The notes: generated by a model not told the origin, from the letters alone. Positions 32,091 to 41,130 are shown, numbered from the stretch's first letter. The stretch: DNA of 64,000 bases from Shinella sp. XGS7 (GCF_020535565.1 NZ_CP084758.1:1329501-1393500), one strand, 5' to 3'. Numbers and translations: made by a program.

Positions 32091-33174
32091 AGAGCCGTCC
32101 GGGATTGAAGAGGCCTTGCGGGTCGAAGGCCTTCTTGAGTTCGCGGTGGATGCGCATCAGCGGCGCGGGCAGCGGCGCAAAGCAGCCGGCCGACTTGTCC
32201 TGCGCGCGGTAGAGCGTGGCGTGGCCGCCCACGGACGCCGCGGCCTCGCGCACCTGGGTCGCAGGCAGGGCGCTGGTGAGCCAGCGCTGGCCGCCGCCCC
32301 ACTCCACGAGCTGCTCACCCGCCAGATTGAGCACCGGCGCGGTCTGCGGCACCGAGAGCCGCCACAGGCGCGCACCGCCCTGCACCGCGCGCTCGGCGCC
32401 CAGGAAGAACTCGTCGCGCTGGTCGCGCAGGCCGTCCCAGAAGGGGAGGGCCAGGTCTTGCGGGATCAGCTCGCCGCCCAGGCTCTGGCGGGCTGCGGCC
32501 ACCGCGGCCTCGGCCCCGGCCAGGCGCAGCAGCAGGGCGCCCTCCCAGCAGGCGCTGGCGCTCAGGGGCAGGGGCTGGCCGCCCCAGCGGTTGAGGGCCT
32601 GCAGGGCCTGGCCCTGCGCCATCTCGAAGCGCAGCGTGGCCTCGGCCACCGGGCGCGGCAGCACCTTGAGCGAGACCTCCAGGATGGGCCCCAGCACGCC
32701 CAGGGCGCCGGCCATCAGGCGCGAGACGTCGTAGCCGGCCACGTTCTTCATCACGGTGCCGCCGAAGCTCAGGGCCTCGCCGCGGCCGTTGAGCATGGTC
32801 AGGCCCAGCACATGGTCGCGCACCGCGCCGGCCGTGGCGCGCGCCGGCCCGGAGAGCCCGGCCGCCACCATGCCGCCCACCGTGCCGCTGCCGGCGCCGA
32901 AGCGTGGCGGCTCGAAGGCCAGGTGCTGACCCTCGGCGGCCAGCACGGCTTCGAGCTCGCTGATGGGGGTGCCGGCCTTGACCGTGACCACCAGCTCGCT
33001 GGGCTCGTAGCTGCTGAGGCCGGTGAAGCCGCTGAGGTCCAGCGGCTCGCCGCGCGACGCCGCCGGGGGCGTGTTGCCGTAGAAGGCCTTGCTGCCCTGG
33101 CCGCGGATCTCCAGCGGTGTGCCGCGGGCGGCGGCCTCGCGGATGCGTTCTTGCAGGGCCTGGATCTGCGACAT
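32077..33174 (-). CDS. glcE: Glycolate oxidase subunit GlcE (FAD-binding)
   Basis: A 365-residue FAD-linked protein of the PCMH fold. It shows EIRGQGSKAFYGN, VTVKAGTPISELEAVL, GSGTVGGMVAAGLSGPARA and MKNVAGYDVSRLMAGALGVL, all typical of GlcE. The start ATG overlaps the TGA of glcD by one base (TGATG), indicating coupled translation. An open frame upstream to 33351 is shadow. It ends in the GlcE-type FNPGRLYDDL. Confidence 0.95.
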   Translation of the reverse strand: MSQIQALQERIREAAARGTPLEIRGQGSKAFYGNTPPAASRGEPLDLSGFTGLSSYEPSELVVTVKAGTPISELEAVLAAEGQHLAFEPPRFGAGSGTVGGMVAAGLSGPARATAGAVRDHVLGLTMLNGRGEALSFGGTVMKNVAGYDVSRLMAGALGVLGPILEVSLKVLPRPVAEATLRFEMAQGQALQALNRWGGQPLPLSASACWEGALLLRLAGAEAAVAAARQSLGGELIPQDLALPFWDGLRDQRDEFFLGAERAVQGGARLWRLSVPQTAPVLNLAGEQLVEWGGGQRWLTSALPATQVREAAASVGGHATLYRAQDKSAGCFAPLPAPLMRIHRELKKAFDPQGLFNPGRLYDDL

Positions 33175-34682
33175 CAGAAGCGCTCCAGCTCGGGGAAGGC
33201 CAGCAGGCCCTTGCGCACATGCATGCGGCCGTACTCGGCGCAGCGGTTCAGCGTGGGAATCACCTTGCCGGGGTTGAGCAGGCCGGCGGGATCGAAGGCG
33301 CTTTTGAGCGCCAGCATCTGCGCGCGCTCCTCGGCGGAGAACTGCACGCACATGCTGTTGAGCTTCTCGATGCCCACGCCATGCTCGCCGGTCACGGTGC
33401 CGCCCAGGGCCACGCTGGTCTCCAGGATCTCGGCGCCGAACTGCTCGCAGCGATGCAGCTGGTCCGGGTCATTGGCATCGAAGAGGATCAGGGGGTGCAG
33501 ATTGCCGTCGCCCGCATGGAAGACATTGGCGCAGCGCAGGCCGTACTTCTGCTCCATCTGCTGGATGGCCAGCAGGATGTCGGCCAGGCGCTTGCGCGGG
33601 ATGGTGGAGTCCATGCACATGTAGTCGGGGCTGATGCGGCCCGAGGCGGGGAAGGCGTTCTTGCGCCCGCTCCAGAAGCGCAGGCGCTGGGCCTCGTCCT
33701 CGCTCACCGCGATCTGGGTGGCGCCGCTCTCGCGCAGCACCGCGCTCATGCGCTCGATCTCCTCGGCCACCTCCTCGGGCGTGCCGTCGCTCTCGCACAG
33801 CAGGATGGCCTCGGCCGTGAGGTCGTAGCCGGCGTGCACAAAGTCTTCCACGGCGGCGGTCATGGGCTTGTCCATCATCTCCAGGCCGGCCGGGATGATG
33901 CCCGCGGCGATGATGGCGGCCACGGCGTCGCCGGCCTTTCGCATGTCATCGAAGCTGGCCATGATGCAGCGCGCCAGGCGCGGCTTGGGCACCAGCTTGA
34001 CCGTGACCTCGGTGATCACGGCCAGCATGCCTTCGCTGCCCACGATCACGCTCAGCAGGTCCAGGCCGGCGGCGTCCAGGGCCTCGGAGCCGAACTCCAC
34101 CGGCTCGCCCTGGGCCGTGAAGCCCTTGACGCGCAAGACGTTGTGCAGGGTCAGGCCGTACTTCAGGCAGTGCACGCCGCCCGAGTTCTCGGCCACATTG
34201 CCACCAATGGTGCAGGCGATCTGGCTGCTGGGGTCGGGCGCGTAATAGAGGCCGTGCGGCGCCGCCGCCTCGGAGATGGCGAGGTTGCGCACCCCGCACT
34301 GCACCCGGGCCGTGCGGGCCAGGGGATTGAGCTCCAGGATGCGATTGAACTTGGCCAGGGCCAGGGTCACGCCCTGGGCATGGGGCAGGGCGCCGCCCGA
34401 GAGGCCGGTGCCCGCGCCGCGCGCCACCACCGGCACCTGCAGGGCATGGCAGGCCTGCAGCACCGCGGCCACCTGAGCCTCGGTCTCGGGCAGGGCCACG
34501 GCCAGGGGGCGCTCGCGGTAGGCCGAGAGCCCGTCGCACTCGTAGGGTGTGGTGTCCTCGGCGGTCCAGAGCAGGGCATGGGGAGGCAGCACCCGCGCCA
34601 GCGCGGCGACGACGGCCTGCTGGCGTTCGGTCCGGCTCGAGGCCGGGGGCGCGGAAGGGATGGCGACGGCAGCGGTGTTCAC
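33174..34682 (-). CDS. glcD: Glycolate oxidase subunit GlcD (FAD-linked)
   Basis: A 502-residue catalytic subunit of glycolate dehydrogenase. FAD-binding signatures are VVARGAGTGLSGGALP, PSSQIACTIGGNVAENSGG and, in the C-terminal FAD-oxidase domain, FHAGDGNLHPLILFD and TVTGEHGVGIEKL. It oxidises glycolate (and possibly D-lactate) using FAD. First gene of the operon; the regulator GlcC is not next to it. The region from 34683 to 34801 upstream separates it from the binding-protein gene on the same strand. Confidence 0.95.
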   Translation of the reverse strand: MNTAAVAIPSAPPASSRTERQQAVVAALARVLPPHALLWTAEDTTPYECDGLSAYRERPLAVALPETEAQVAAVLQACHALQVPVVARGAGTGLSGGALPHAQGVTLALAKFNRILELNPLARTARVQCGVRNLAISEAAAPHGLYYAPDPSSQIACTIGGNVAENSGGVHCLKYGLTLHNVLRVKGFTAQGEPVEFGSEALDAAGLDLLSVIVGSEGMLAVITEVTVKLVPKPRLARCIMASFDDMRKAGDAVAAIIAAGIIPAGLEMMDKPMTAAVEDFVHAGYDLTAEAILLCESDGTPEEVAEEIERMSAVLRESGATQIAVSEDEAQRLRFWSGRKNAFPASGRISPDYMCMDSTIPRKRLADILLAIQQMEQKYGLRCANVFHAGDGNLHPLILFDANDPDQLHRCEQFGAEILETSVALGGTVTGEHGVGIEKLNSMCVQFSAEERAQMLALKSAFDPAGLLNPGKVIPTLNRCAEYGRMHVRKGLLAFPELERF

Positions 34683-34801
34683 GGCGGCTCTCCTGGGCCG
34701 CTAATGTAGCCTGAGCCCCCTGCGCCACGCTGACACCGGCGGCGGCGGCAGTCATGACTTTTGGGCGGGGAATCATCACCCCCGGCCGTGGCTGGCGGGC
34801 C

Positions 34802-35677
34802 TCAGCCGGGCAGCGGGAACCACAGGGCCTTGCGCGCCAGCGGGGTCTCGGGCGAGAGATGAGGGCTGCGCAGGTGCAGCACGCGGCGCGTGCTCACCTG
34901 ATGGCGGCTCAGCAGGGCGCCGAACTGCTGCTGGCTCAGGCGCTCGAAGCTGCCGTCGCGCACCAGAAGCTCCATGCCGCGGCGCAGGTCCTCGGCCAGG
35001 CGCGGGCGCCAGGGGTTCACGAACAGATAGAGCGCGGCCGGATAGTGCAGCAGCAGATGCGGCTCGATGGCCAGGTCCAGCTGCGGGTAGGCGGCCAGCT
35101 CGGCATCGATCTCCATGATGGAGCGCGGAAAGTAGTCGAAGCGGCCCACCGAGAGCATCTGGAACAGGCCCTCGTAGTGGGTGCTGGTCAGCACCTGCAG
35201 TCCGTTGCTGCGCAGGATCTCGGTGTCGGGCCAGTCCGGCATCTGGCCGGCCTGGAAGCGCGCCAGCCCGGCCAGATCGCGCAGGCCGGCAAAACGCTCG
35301 CGTTCGGCGCGACGCACCAGGGCCAGGCGCCAGCCGATCAGGCCGCGCTCCAGGGGCACGCGGACCGGCAGCAGGCGCTGCTCGCGCTCGAGGTGGTTCA
35401 TGGTCCAGAACACATCGATGCTGGACTCGGGCTTGGCCAGCTCGATCAGGGCCCGGCTCTGCACCATGGACGAGGGCGTGGGCTCCAGGCGATAGGGCCG
35501 GCTGGCGCGGGCCAGGGCCAGGCGCATCAGCTCCACAAAGTAGTTCACCTGCCGGTCCTGCTGGGGCAGGTGGCGCGGGTAGCCCACCCGTTCGGGCTCG
35601 GCCGCCCGGGCCGGTACCGTGCTGCTGACCGCGGCCGCCAGCAGCAGCCGGCGCCGCGCCATGGCGGCCGGTGTCAC
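34802..35677 (-). CDS. Periplasmic binding-fold protein, last gene of the PhaM-FIST operon
   Basis: A 291-residue protein with an N-terminal RRRLLLAAAV signal and cleavage near ARA. The body resembles extracellular solute-binding family 3 proteins: QVNYFVELMRLALARA, IDVFWTMNHLEREQRLLPVRVPLERGL, LTSTHYEGLFQMLSVGRFDYFPRS. It starts at GTG 35677, which overlaps the TGA of the FIST gene by four bases; ATG 35662 is the alternative. No ABC subunits accompany it. Such orphan proteins may act in sensing. Function unknown. Confidence 0.78.
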   Translation of the reverse strand: MTPAAMARRRLLLAAAVSSTVPARAAEPERVGYPRHLPQQDRQVNYFVELMRLALARASRPYRLEPTPSSMVQSRALIELAKPESSIDVFWTMNHLEREQRLLPVRVPLERGLIGWRLALVRRAERERFAGLRDLAGLARFQAGQMPDWPDTEILRSNGLQVLTSTHYEGLFQMLSVGRFDYFPRSIMEIDAELAAYPQLDLAIEPHLLLHYPAALYLFVNPWRPRLAEDLRRGMELLVRDGSFERLSQQQFGALLSRHQVSTRRVLHLRSPHLSPETPLARKALWFPLPG

Positions 35678-36843
35678 GTGCCACCCTCGCCCACGAAGAC
35701 GCTGAGCACGCCGGTGTAGCCGTAGAGACGGCCCTGCTGCGCGATCTCGCCGCCGGCGAAGAAGCCCACCAGGGGCAGCTCGCCCAGGCCGTGGCGCAGC
35801 CACTGCAGCTCGGCCGAGGGCGCGCCGAAATGCGGGCCGCCGCGACCGGCGCAGCTGATGTAGAGCGCGCCCAGGGCCTGCCGGCCTTCCTCTTCCAGCT
35901 CGGCGCGCAGCTCGGTGCAGATGCGCATCAGATCGCGGCGGGCCGCCTCGGGCTGGCGCTCGCAGAAGCTCAGGCTCTGGCCCGGGCTCACGCGCTCGGC
36001 CACGCCCACGCCGCGACGCGCGGGGTCCAGGCCGATCAGGTGGCGCACCAGCACCTCGGGGCCGTATTCGCGCCGGCCGCGGCTGCCGGGCTCGGACAGG
36101 CCCACCAGGGTGCGGCGCAGGCGCGGCAGGGCCTCGCGCAGGGCCGCGCCGTCGCCCACGGCGGCCACCGGCAGGGCCAGGTCTTGCAGCAGGCAGTCCA
36201 GTGCCGGCCGGCCGTCCAACTCCAGCACCAACTGACCCTCGCTGGCGGTGATGCGGCGCTCCGGCCCCAGGGCCTGGCAGCCCTGGCTGATGCGGGTGCG
36301 CAGGTCCAGCCCTGAGCCGAAGCCCACGCCGGAGAGACCGCCGCGCCAGATGCCGTCGGCAATCTGCAGCGCATCGTCCCGGCCCATGGCCAGGCCGCCG
36401 AACACAAAGCCCTGGCGTGTCTGGGCGGCCAGTTCCTGCAGCAGTTCCTGCAGCTCGGGCGTGGCGCCATCCGCATGCACCAGGGCCTGCTCGGGCTGCC
36501 AGCCGCTCAGGGGCTGGCGGCCGGAGAAGACGCGGAACTGCTCGGGCGGCAGCTCGGCCAGCATCAGGGCCAGGGCGGGCTCGCTGTGCTCGAAGTACTC
36601 CACGCCGCTGGCGCAGATGCCGGGCGCGCTGGCGCCCACCCAGGCCACGCCGGGCCAGCGCTGGGTCAGCTCGGCCAGCAGGGCCTGGGCCTGGGGCGTG
36701 TAGGCCTCGGTCAGGTAGAGCCAGCCCAAGCTGGGCTGCAGGGCCAGGCTCTGGCGCTGGGCCTCGATCTGGGCCGCCGCCAGCGCCAGGGCCATGTGCG
36801 GGTCGGGATGGGTGGCGTGGGCGTGGATGAAGGGCTTGATCAT
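35674..36843 (-). CDS. FIST domain sensor-like protein
   Basis: A 389-residue soluble protein with FIST-N and FIST-C domains. Visible are WVGASAPGICASGVEYFEHSE, VFGGLAMGRDDALQIADG, GVGFGSGLDLRTRISQGC, and the C-terminal GALYISCAGRGGPHFGAPSAEL and LPLVGFFAGGEIAQQGRLYGYTGVL. FIST domains are thought to bind small ligands such as amino acids in signalling proteins; many stand alone as here. Its ATG overlaps the phaM stop by four bases, and its stop overlaps the next gene by four bases. Likely cytoplasmic. Confidence 0.9.
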   Translation of the reverse strand: MIKPFIHAHATHPDPHMALALAAAQIEAQRQSLALQPSLGWLYLTEAYTPQAQALLAELTQRWPGVAWVGASAPGICASGVEYFEHSEPALALMLAELPPEQFRVFSGRQPLSGWQPEQALVHADGATPELQELLQELAAQTRQGFVFGGLAMGRDDALQIADGIWRGGLSGVGFGSGLDLRTRISQGCQALGPERRITASEGQLVLELDGRPALDCLLQDLALPVAAVGDGAALREALPRLRRTLVGLSEPGSRGRREYGPEVLVRHLIGLDPARRGVGVAERVSPGQSLSFCERQPEAARRDLMRICTELRAELEEEGRQALGALYISCAGRGGPHFGAPSAELQWLRHGLGELPLVGFFAGGEIAQQGRLYGYTGVLSVFVGEGGT

Positions 36844-37568
36844 GGGGCGGAGGAGCGCCGCGTCCGCGGGCTCTTGCGCGCGTCCGGGCTCTTGCTGCTA
36901 CTGCTGCTGCTGCTGCCGCTGCTGCCGCCGGCATGGCTGCGGGGCGTGGCGGTGGCCTTCTTGACCATGGCGCCGGGCATGGCGGCCGCCTTCTTGAGCG
37001 TCTCGCCCGCGGCGTCGAAGCTTTGCTTGACGATGGCACCGGCCAGGTTCTTGGCCGCGTCGGTGGCCGTGTCCTTCATGGCATTGGCGGCCAGCTGGGT
37101 GAACTGCTGGCTCAGGGAGGACCACCACTGCATGGGGTCCACCGTGGGCAGGGCGGCCGCGGGCTCGGCTTCCTTCTTGGGCTTGCTGCTGCCGGCCTTG
37201 GGGGCGGGCTTGGTGGCCGCCGCCATGGCCGGCATCTCGGGCATGGCGGGCAGGCCCATGGGCATGGGCGGCACCTTGAGGGCCTGGCTCAGATCGCCCA
37301 GGGGCACGTTCATGGATTTGAGCGTGGACAGGGTCATGCGCTGCACCTCCAGGGCCTGGATGGTGGCGCCCAGCATGCGGGCGTTCTGCTCCAGCCAGAA
37401 CTGCACGGTGCGCAGTTCCTCGATGCGCTTCTCCAGCTCCTCGGGGTTGAGCGTGGGTGCCACCCACTGGCCGATGCCCGGCAGAGCTGCGCCGGCGTTC
37501 TTCACCAGGCCTTGCAGAAAGTCGAAGCCGGGGACGAATTTGGTGAAGCTGTTGCTGCTGTCGGCCAT
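36840..37568 (-). CDS. phaM: PhaM polyhydroxyalkanoate granule-associated protein
   Basis: A 242-residue protein whose first 90 residues (FVPGFDFLQGLVKNAG, WVAPTLNPEELEKRIEELRTVQFWLEQNARML, MTLSTLKSMN) match the conserved PhaM domain. PhaM of Ralstonia activates PHB synthase PhaC and attaches granules to the nucleoid through a basic tail. Here the C-terminus is Ser-rich followed by KSPDARKSPRTRRSS, a basic tail that fits DNA binding. A trinucleotide-repeat tract encodes the Ser run. I chose ATG 37568 (MADSSNS) as in the family; ATG 37637 adds unconserved residues. No phaC is in the window. Confidence 0.9.
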   Translation of the reverse strand: MADSSNSFTKFVPGFDFLQGLVKNAGAALPGIGQWVAPTLNPEELEKRIEELRTVQFWLEQNARMLGATIQALEVQRMTLSTLKSMNVPLGDLSQALKVPPMPMGLPAMPEMPAMAAATKPAPKAGSSKPKKEAEPAAALPTVDPMQWWSSLSQQFTQLAANAMKDTATDAAKNLAGAIVKQSFDAAGETLKKAAAMPGAMVKKATATPRSHAGGSSGSSSSSSSKSPDARKSPRTRRSSAP

Positions 37569-37623
37569 GGGGTCTCCTGGGTCTTGTCGGGGCGGGCGGG
37601 AAGGTGCCGGCTCGATGGTAAGC

Positions 37624-38106
37624 CTAGGGCGCTTCAAATGTGAGTCGGCCCTTGCCCTGGCTGAACTGCATGCGCCCCAGCAGGTCCATGCCCAGCAGGG
37701 GCGAGCGCAGCTCGGGCAGCACGGTCACCGGCAGTCGCTCGGCGCGCACGCCGCCTTCCAGCGTGATGTCGGCACGGCTGCGCCAGCCCTGCACCACGCC
37801 GCCGGCGGTGTGCGAGCGCACCTCGCCCTCTGGCTGCAGGCCGGCCTGGCGGGCCAGGGCCTCGGGCAGGGCCGTGCCGCTGGCGCCGGTGTCCACCAGG
37901 AAGTCGGCCTCCACGCCATTGATGCGGCCGCGCCAGTGGAAGTGGCCATCCGGTGCGCGCAGCAGCACGATGCGCCCGGCCTGCAGCTCGATGCGCGCCT
38001 GCTGCTGCTGATGCTCCCAGCCCTTGAAGCCCAGAAACACCAGCAGGGTCACGCCCAGCCAGACGGTGGCGATCTTCAGGCTGTGCGGCAATTCCTTTTG
38101 CGTCAT
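37624..38106 (-). CDS. Retropepsin-like aspartic protease (clan AA, TIGR02281-like)
   Basis: A 160-residue membrane-anchored protein. An N-terminal helix (IATVWLGVTLLVFLGF) is followed by one pepsin-type lobe with the active-site motif ADFLVDTGASGTALP and the flap/psi-loop end SPLLGMDLLGRMQF. Single-lobe proteases of this sort dimerise. Function in bacteria is largely unknown. It lies 55 bases before phaM on the same strand, so it may head the operon. Confidence 0.88.
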   Translation of the reverse strand: MTQKELPHSLKIATVWLGVTLLVFLGFKGWEHQQQQARIELQAGRIVLLRAPDGHFHWRGRINGVEADFLVDTGASGTALPEALARQAGLQPEGEVRSHTAGGVVQGWRSRADITLEGGVRAERLPVTVLPELRSPLLGMDLLGRMQFSQGKGRLTFEAP

Positions 38107-38129
38107 GCCGCTACCATGCCACGGAATCC

Positions 38130-38582
38130 ATGACCCCAGGACCCAGCCCCATGCCGCAAGCCCCAGGAATCCGCAGCGTCTTTCACCTCGCCATCCATGT
38201 GCGTGACCTGGACCAGGCCCGCGCCTTCTACGGCGGCCGGCTGGGCTGCCAGGAGGGGCGCAGCACCGCCACCTGGGTGGACTTCGACTTCTTCGGCCAC
38301 CAGCTCTCCCTGCATCTGGGCGAGCCCTTTGCCACCACCCGCACCGGCCGGGTGGGCGAGCATCTGGTGCCCATGCCCCACTTCGGCCTGGTGCTGCTGC
38401 TGCCCGACTGGCAGGCCCTGGCCCAGCGCCTCACGGCCGCCGGCCAGGAGTTCGTGCTCAAGCCCCAGGTGCGCTTCCCCGGCGAGCCGGGCGAGCAATG
38501 GACCATGTTCTTCGAGGACCCCTTCGGCAACCCGATCGAGGTCAAGGGCTTTGCCTCGGAGGAGGGGATCTACGCGCACTGA
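38130..38582 (+). CDS. VOC family (glyoxalase/dioxygenase fold) protein
   Basis: A 150-residue protein of two beta-alpha-beta-beta-beta modules: SVFHLAIHVRDLDQARAFYG at the start, WVDFDFFGHQLSLHL in the middle and MFFEDPFGNPIEVKGF at the end. Metal-ligand candidates are the His near residue 19, a central His and the final Glu. The family includes glyoxalases, dioxygenases and resistance proteins; the sequence most resembles extradiol-dioxygenase-like members. The start may be ATG 38130 or ATG 38151. It is divergent from the protease gene by 23 bases. Confidence 0.85.
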   Translation: MTPGPSPMPQAPGIRSVFHLAIHVRDLDQARAFYGGRLGCQEGRSTATWVDFDFFGHQLSLHLGEPFATTRTGRVGEHLVPMPHFGLVLLLPDWQALAQRLTAAGQEFVLKPQVRFPGEPGEQWTMFFEDPFGNPIEVKGFASEEGIYAH

Positions 38583-38591
38583 GGGGCCGCG

Positions 38592-38617
38592 ATCCGCCGC
38601 GCGTATCGCCGGCGGAT
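38592..38617. terminator. Hairpin between convergent VOC and AAA genes
   Basis: ATCCGCCG and CGGCGGAT form a perfect eight-base stem around a ten-base loop in the 44-base gap between converging genes. No U-tract follows. Confidence 0.4.
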
Positions 38618-38626
38618 GGCGTAGCC

Positions 38627-40927
38627 TCAGCGGAACCCCATCGCCCGGCGCTGCCGCACCTCCGGCTTCACCCGGTGCTCGGCCTCCAGCTGGCTGAGGA
38701 ATTCGTCGGGGGTGAAGGCCTCGCCCAGGATCTCGACCTGTTGGCGCACGGCGGCAAAGTCGCCGGGGGTGAGCTGGTCCAGGGCGGCCAGGCGCTGGCG
38801 CTGATCGGCATCGGGCGGGGTGCCGGACTCGCGCTCGAACATCAGCTCGCGCTGCCCGGGTCGCAGGGCCTTGAAGCGGATCTTGAAGGCGAAGCGTCGC
38901 AGCGCGGCCTCGTCCAGTTCCTCGAAGAGATTGGTGGTGCAGATGAAGACGCCGGCAAAACGCTCCATGCCGGCCAGCATCTCGTTGACCTCGCTGAGCT
39001 CGTAGTGGCGCTCGGCCATGCGGCGGCTGCGCAGAAAGCTGTCGGCCTCGTCCAGCAGCAGCACGGCGCCCTCGGTCTGGGCGCTTTCGAACATGCGGGC
39101 CATGTTCTGCTCGGTCTCGCCCACGAACTTGCTGGCCAGATCGCTGGCCAGCTTGATCATCAGCGGGCGGCCCAGCTCCTGGGCGATGTGCTCGGCCAGG
39201 GCGGTCTTGCCGCTGCCGGGCGGGCCGTAGAAGCACAGATTGCCGCTGCCGCGCCGGCGCAGCGCCTCCACGATGCGAGGCAGCTCGAAGCGTGATTCCA
39301 CATTCAGCAGCTCCAGCGCATAGCGCGTGACCACGGGGCGGCGCGCATGCTCGTGGCCCTGCTGGCCCAGGGCGCGGTCGGCATTGGCGAGCTGGCGCTC
39401 GATCAAGGCCTCGGCCTCCAGGCCTGATTCCACGCTGCAGGGCGCGGCCAGCTCGGCAAAGCGCACCGCGGTGCGGATCTGGGCGGGCGTGAGGCCGCGG
39501 CGCTCGGCCAGGCGGGCGGCAAACTCGGCGCTCACCTGCACCCCGCCCAGGGCACGCTGCACCAGGGCGGCCCGCGCACCCGGTGGCGGCGACTTGAGCT
39601 CCAGGTGGTACTGGAAGCGGCGACGGAAGGCGGGGTCGATCTGCTCGATGCGGTTGGTGACCCAGATCACCGGCACGGGGTTGGTTTCCAGGATCTGGTT
39701 GACCCAGGCCTTGCCCGAGACCGAGCCCGAGGCCGGCGCGTCCAGCGCGGCATCGAGCCGCGCCATCAGCTGCACGGTGTCGGTGGACAGGGGCGGGAAC
39801 ACGTCCTCCACCTCGTCGAAGAGCAGGGCCACCTCGGGGCTGGCCTTGAGGAACTGCTGGCTGATTTGCAGGCTGCGGTAGCGGTCGCGGCCCGAGAGGG
39901 AGTTGCCATCGCGGTCGGCGTATTCCACCTCGTAGAGCTGCAGGCCGGCGGCCTCGGCCGCCACCTTGGCCAGCTCGGTCTTGCCGGTGCCGGGCGGGCC
40001 GTAGAGCAGCACGTTCACGCCCGGCTGGCGGCGCGCCACGGCCTCGCGCAGCAGGCCGCCCAGCAGGGCCAGGTCTTGCGCGACGAACTCGAAGTCCTGC
40101 GGTCGCAGCTCGCTCTTGGCGGCCGGGCGGGTGAACACGGCCATCAGATCGCCGGGCGCGGGATACTCGCGCATCAGCACCGGCGGCAGTTGATCGCTGA
40201 CCTTCATCAGGTCGGCCAGGTCGGTGATGTTGTGCTCGGAGATCAGGTTCTCCACCATGCCGATGCGCTCCAGGCGCGAGCCCGCGCGCAGGGCCTCGGC
40301 CACCTCCTGGGCATTGACGTCGGCCACCGCGGCGATGGCGGCAAAGGCCTCCTGGGCGGTGTTGACCTTGAACTCCACCAGGGCGCCGCGCAGCTCGCGC
40401 TGGTAGCGGGCCAGGGTGCCGTAGAGCAGGATGGCGCGCTCCGCCGGGTTGAGCTGCAGCAGCTGGCCCAGGGCGGCGATGTTCTTCTCGACCAGGGTCG
40501 ATTCCTTCTTGAGCTGGCGGTCCAGCCACTCGCAGGTGGTGGCCAGCAGGGCCATCATGTCCTTGGGCGCGTCCTTGATGTACTCGTCCAGGTAGAAGAA
40601 AAGCGTGGCCTCGGCAAAGGGGCCGTGCCAGACGCCGTAACGTTCCAGGAACTCCTCGTCGCTCAGCGCGGTGTGGCCGGCCCAGAGCTCATTGGCCTGG
40701 CAGCGCTGGGCCAGATAGGCGCGCAGCCGCGCCAGCACGCGCAGTGGCCAGACCAGATGGCGGCCGGTGAAGGAGAGCAGGCCGTTGAAATCGCGGCGCA
40801 GATTGAAACGGGCCGCGTGCTTGACCGTGAGCGTGAGCACGAAGTGCGAGCACATGCGGTCCAGCACCGGCGCCCGGGCCAGACCCGGTGATGCCAGCAC
40901 GCGTGCGTCCGCCATGCGCTTGACCAT
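38627..40927 (-). CDS. Tandem AAA+ ATPase of unknown function
   Basis: A 766-residue protein. The first about 290 residues are helical, without known domain. Two AAA modules follow: the first with LLYGPPGTGKTELAK, ALLFDEVEDVFP and WVTNRIEQIDPAFRRRF, the second with CFYGPPGSGKTALAEH, VLLLDEADSFL and ICTTNLFEELDEAALRRF. Both have Walker A, Walker B and arginine-finger-type residues, so both may hydrolyse ATP. It resembles Vps4/FtsH-like or bacterial tandem AAA proteins of unassigned role. The start ATG 40927 has GAGGAG upstream. No obvious partner gene is next to it. Could be an unfoldase or complex-disassembly factor. Confidence 0.85.
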   Translation of the reverse strand: MVKRMADARVLASPGLARAPVLDRMCSHFVLTLTVKHAARFNLRRDFNGLLSFTGRHLVWPLRVLARLRAYLAQRCQANELWAGHTALSDEEFLERYGVWHGPFAEATLFFYLDEYIKDAPKDMMALLATTCEWLDRQLKKESTLVEKNIAALGQLLQLNPAERAILLYGTLARYQRELRGALVEFKVNTAQEAFAAIAAVADVNAQEVAEALRAGSRLERIGMVENLISEHNITDLADLMKVSDQLPPVLMREYPAPGDLMAVFTRPAAKSELRPQDFEFVAQDLALLGGLLREAVARRQPGVNVLLYGPPGTGKTELAKVAAEAAGLQLYEVEYADRDGNSLSGRDRYRSLQISQQFLKASPEVALLFDEVEDVFPPLSTDTVQLMARLDAALDAPASGSVSGKAWVNQILETNPVPVIWVTNRIEQIDPAFRRRFQYHLELKSPPPGARAALVQRALGGVQVSAEFAARLAERRGLTPAQIRTAVRFAELAAPCSVESGLEAEALIERQLANADRALGQQGHEHARRPVVTRYALELLNVESRFELPRIVEALRRRGSGNLCFYGPPGSGKTALAEHIAQELGRPLMIKLASDLASKFVGETEQNMARMFESAQTEGAVLLLDEADSFLRSRRMAERHYELSEVNEMLAGMERFAGVFICTTNLFEELDEAALRRFAFKIRFKALRPGQRELMFERESGTPPDADQRQRLAALDQLTPGDFAAVRQQVEILGEAFTPDEFLSQLEAEHRVKPEVRQRRAMGFR

Positions 40928-41130
40928 GGACCACTCCTCTGCTCGACGAGCCGGTGCCGTCAGGGCACCGGGTTCGGCCCCATCTTGGCGCAGCGCGCCG
41001 TGCTGTCAAGGCCCGCGGGGCGAAGAGCCGGCGCGGCTGAGGACTTTTTGGGATTCGACCGAGGGAGAGGGGGCAGAAAAGGGGATGGGACCAAGGCGCG
41101 CCGCGGCGGAGGCGCGCGGCGCCTGGAGCT

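Noticed and set aside
34802..37039. 745-codon minus-strand open frame covering the binding protein, FIST and phaM regions
   Set aside because: Only its last 291 codons are the real binding protein; the rest is Pro/Arg-rich shadow of the FIST and phaM genes.
38103..40529. Minus-strand 808-codon frame overlapping the AAA ATPase gene
   Set aside because: Different frame from the clear AAA motifs; Arg/Pro/Gly-rich shadow.
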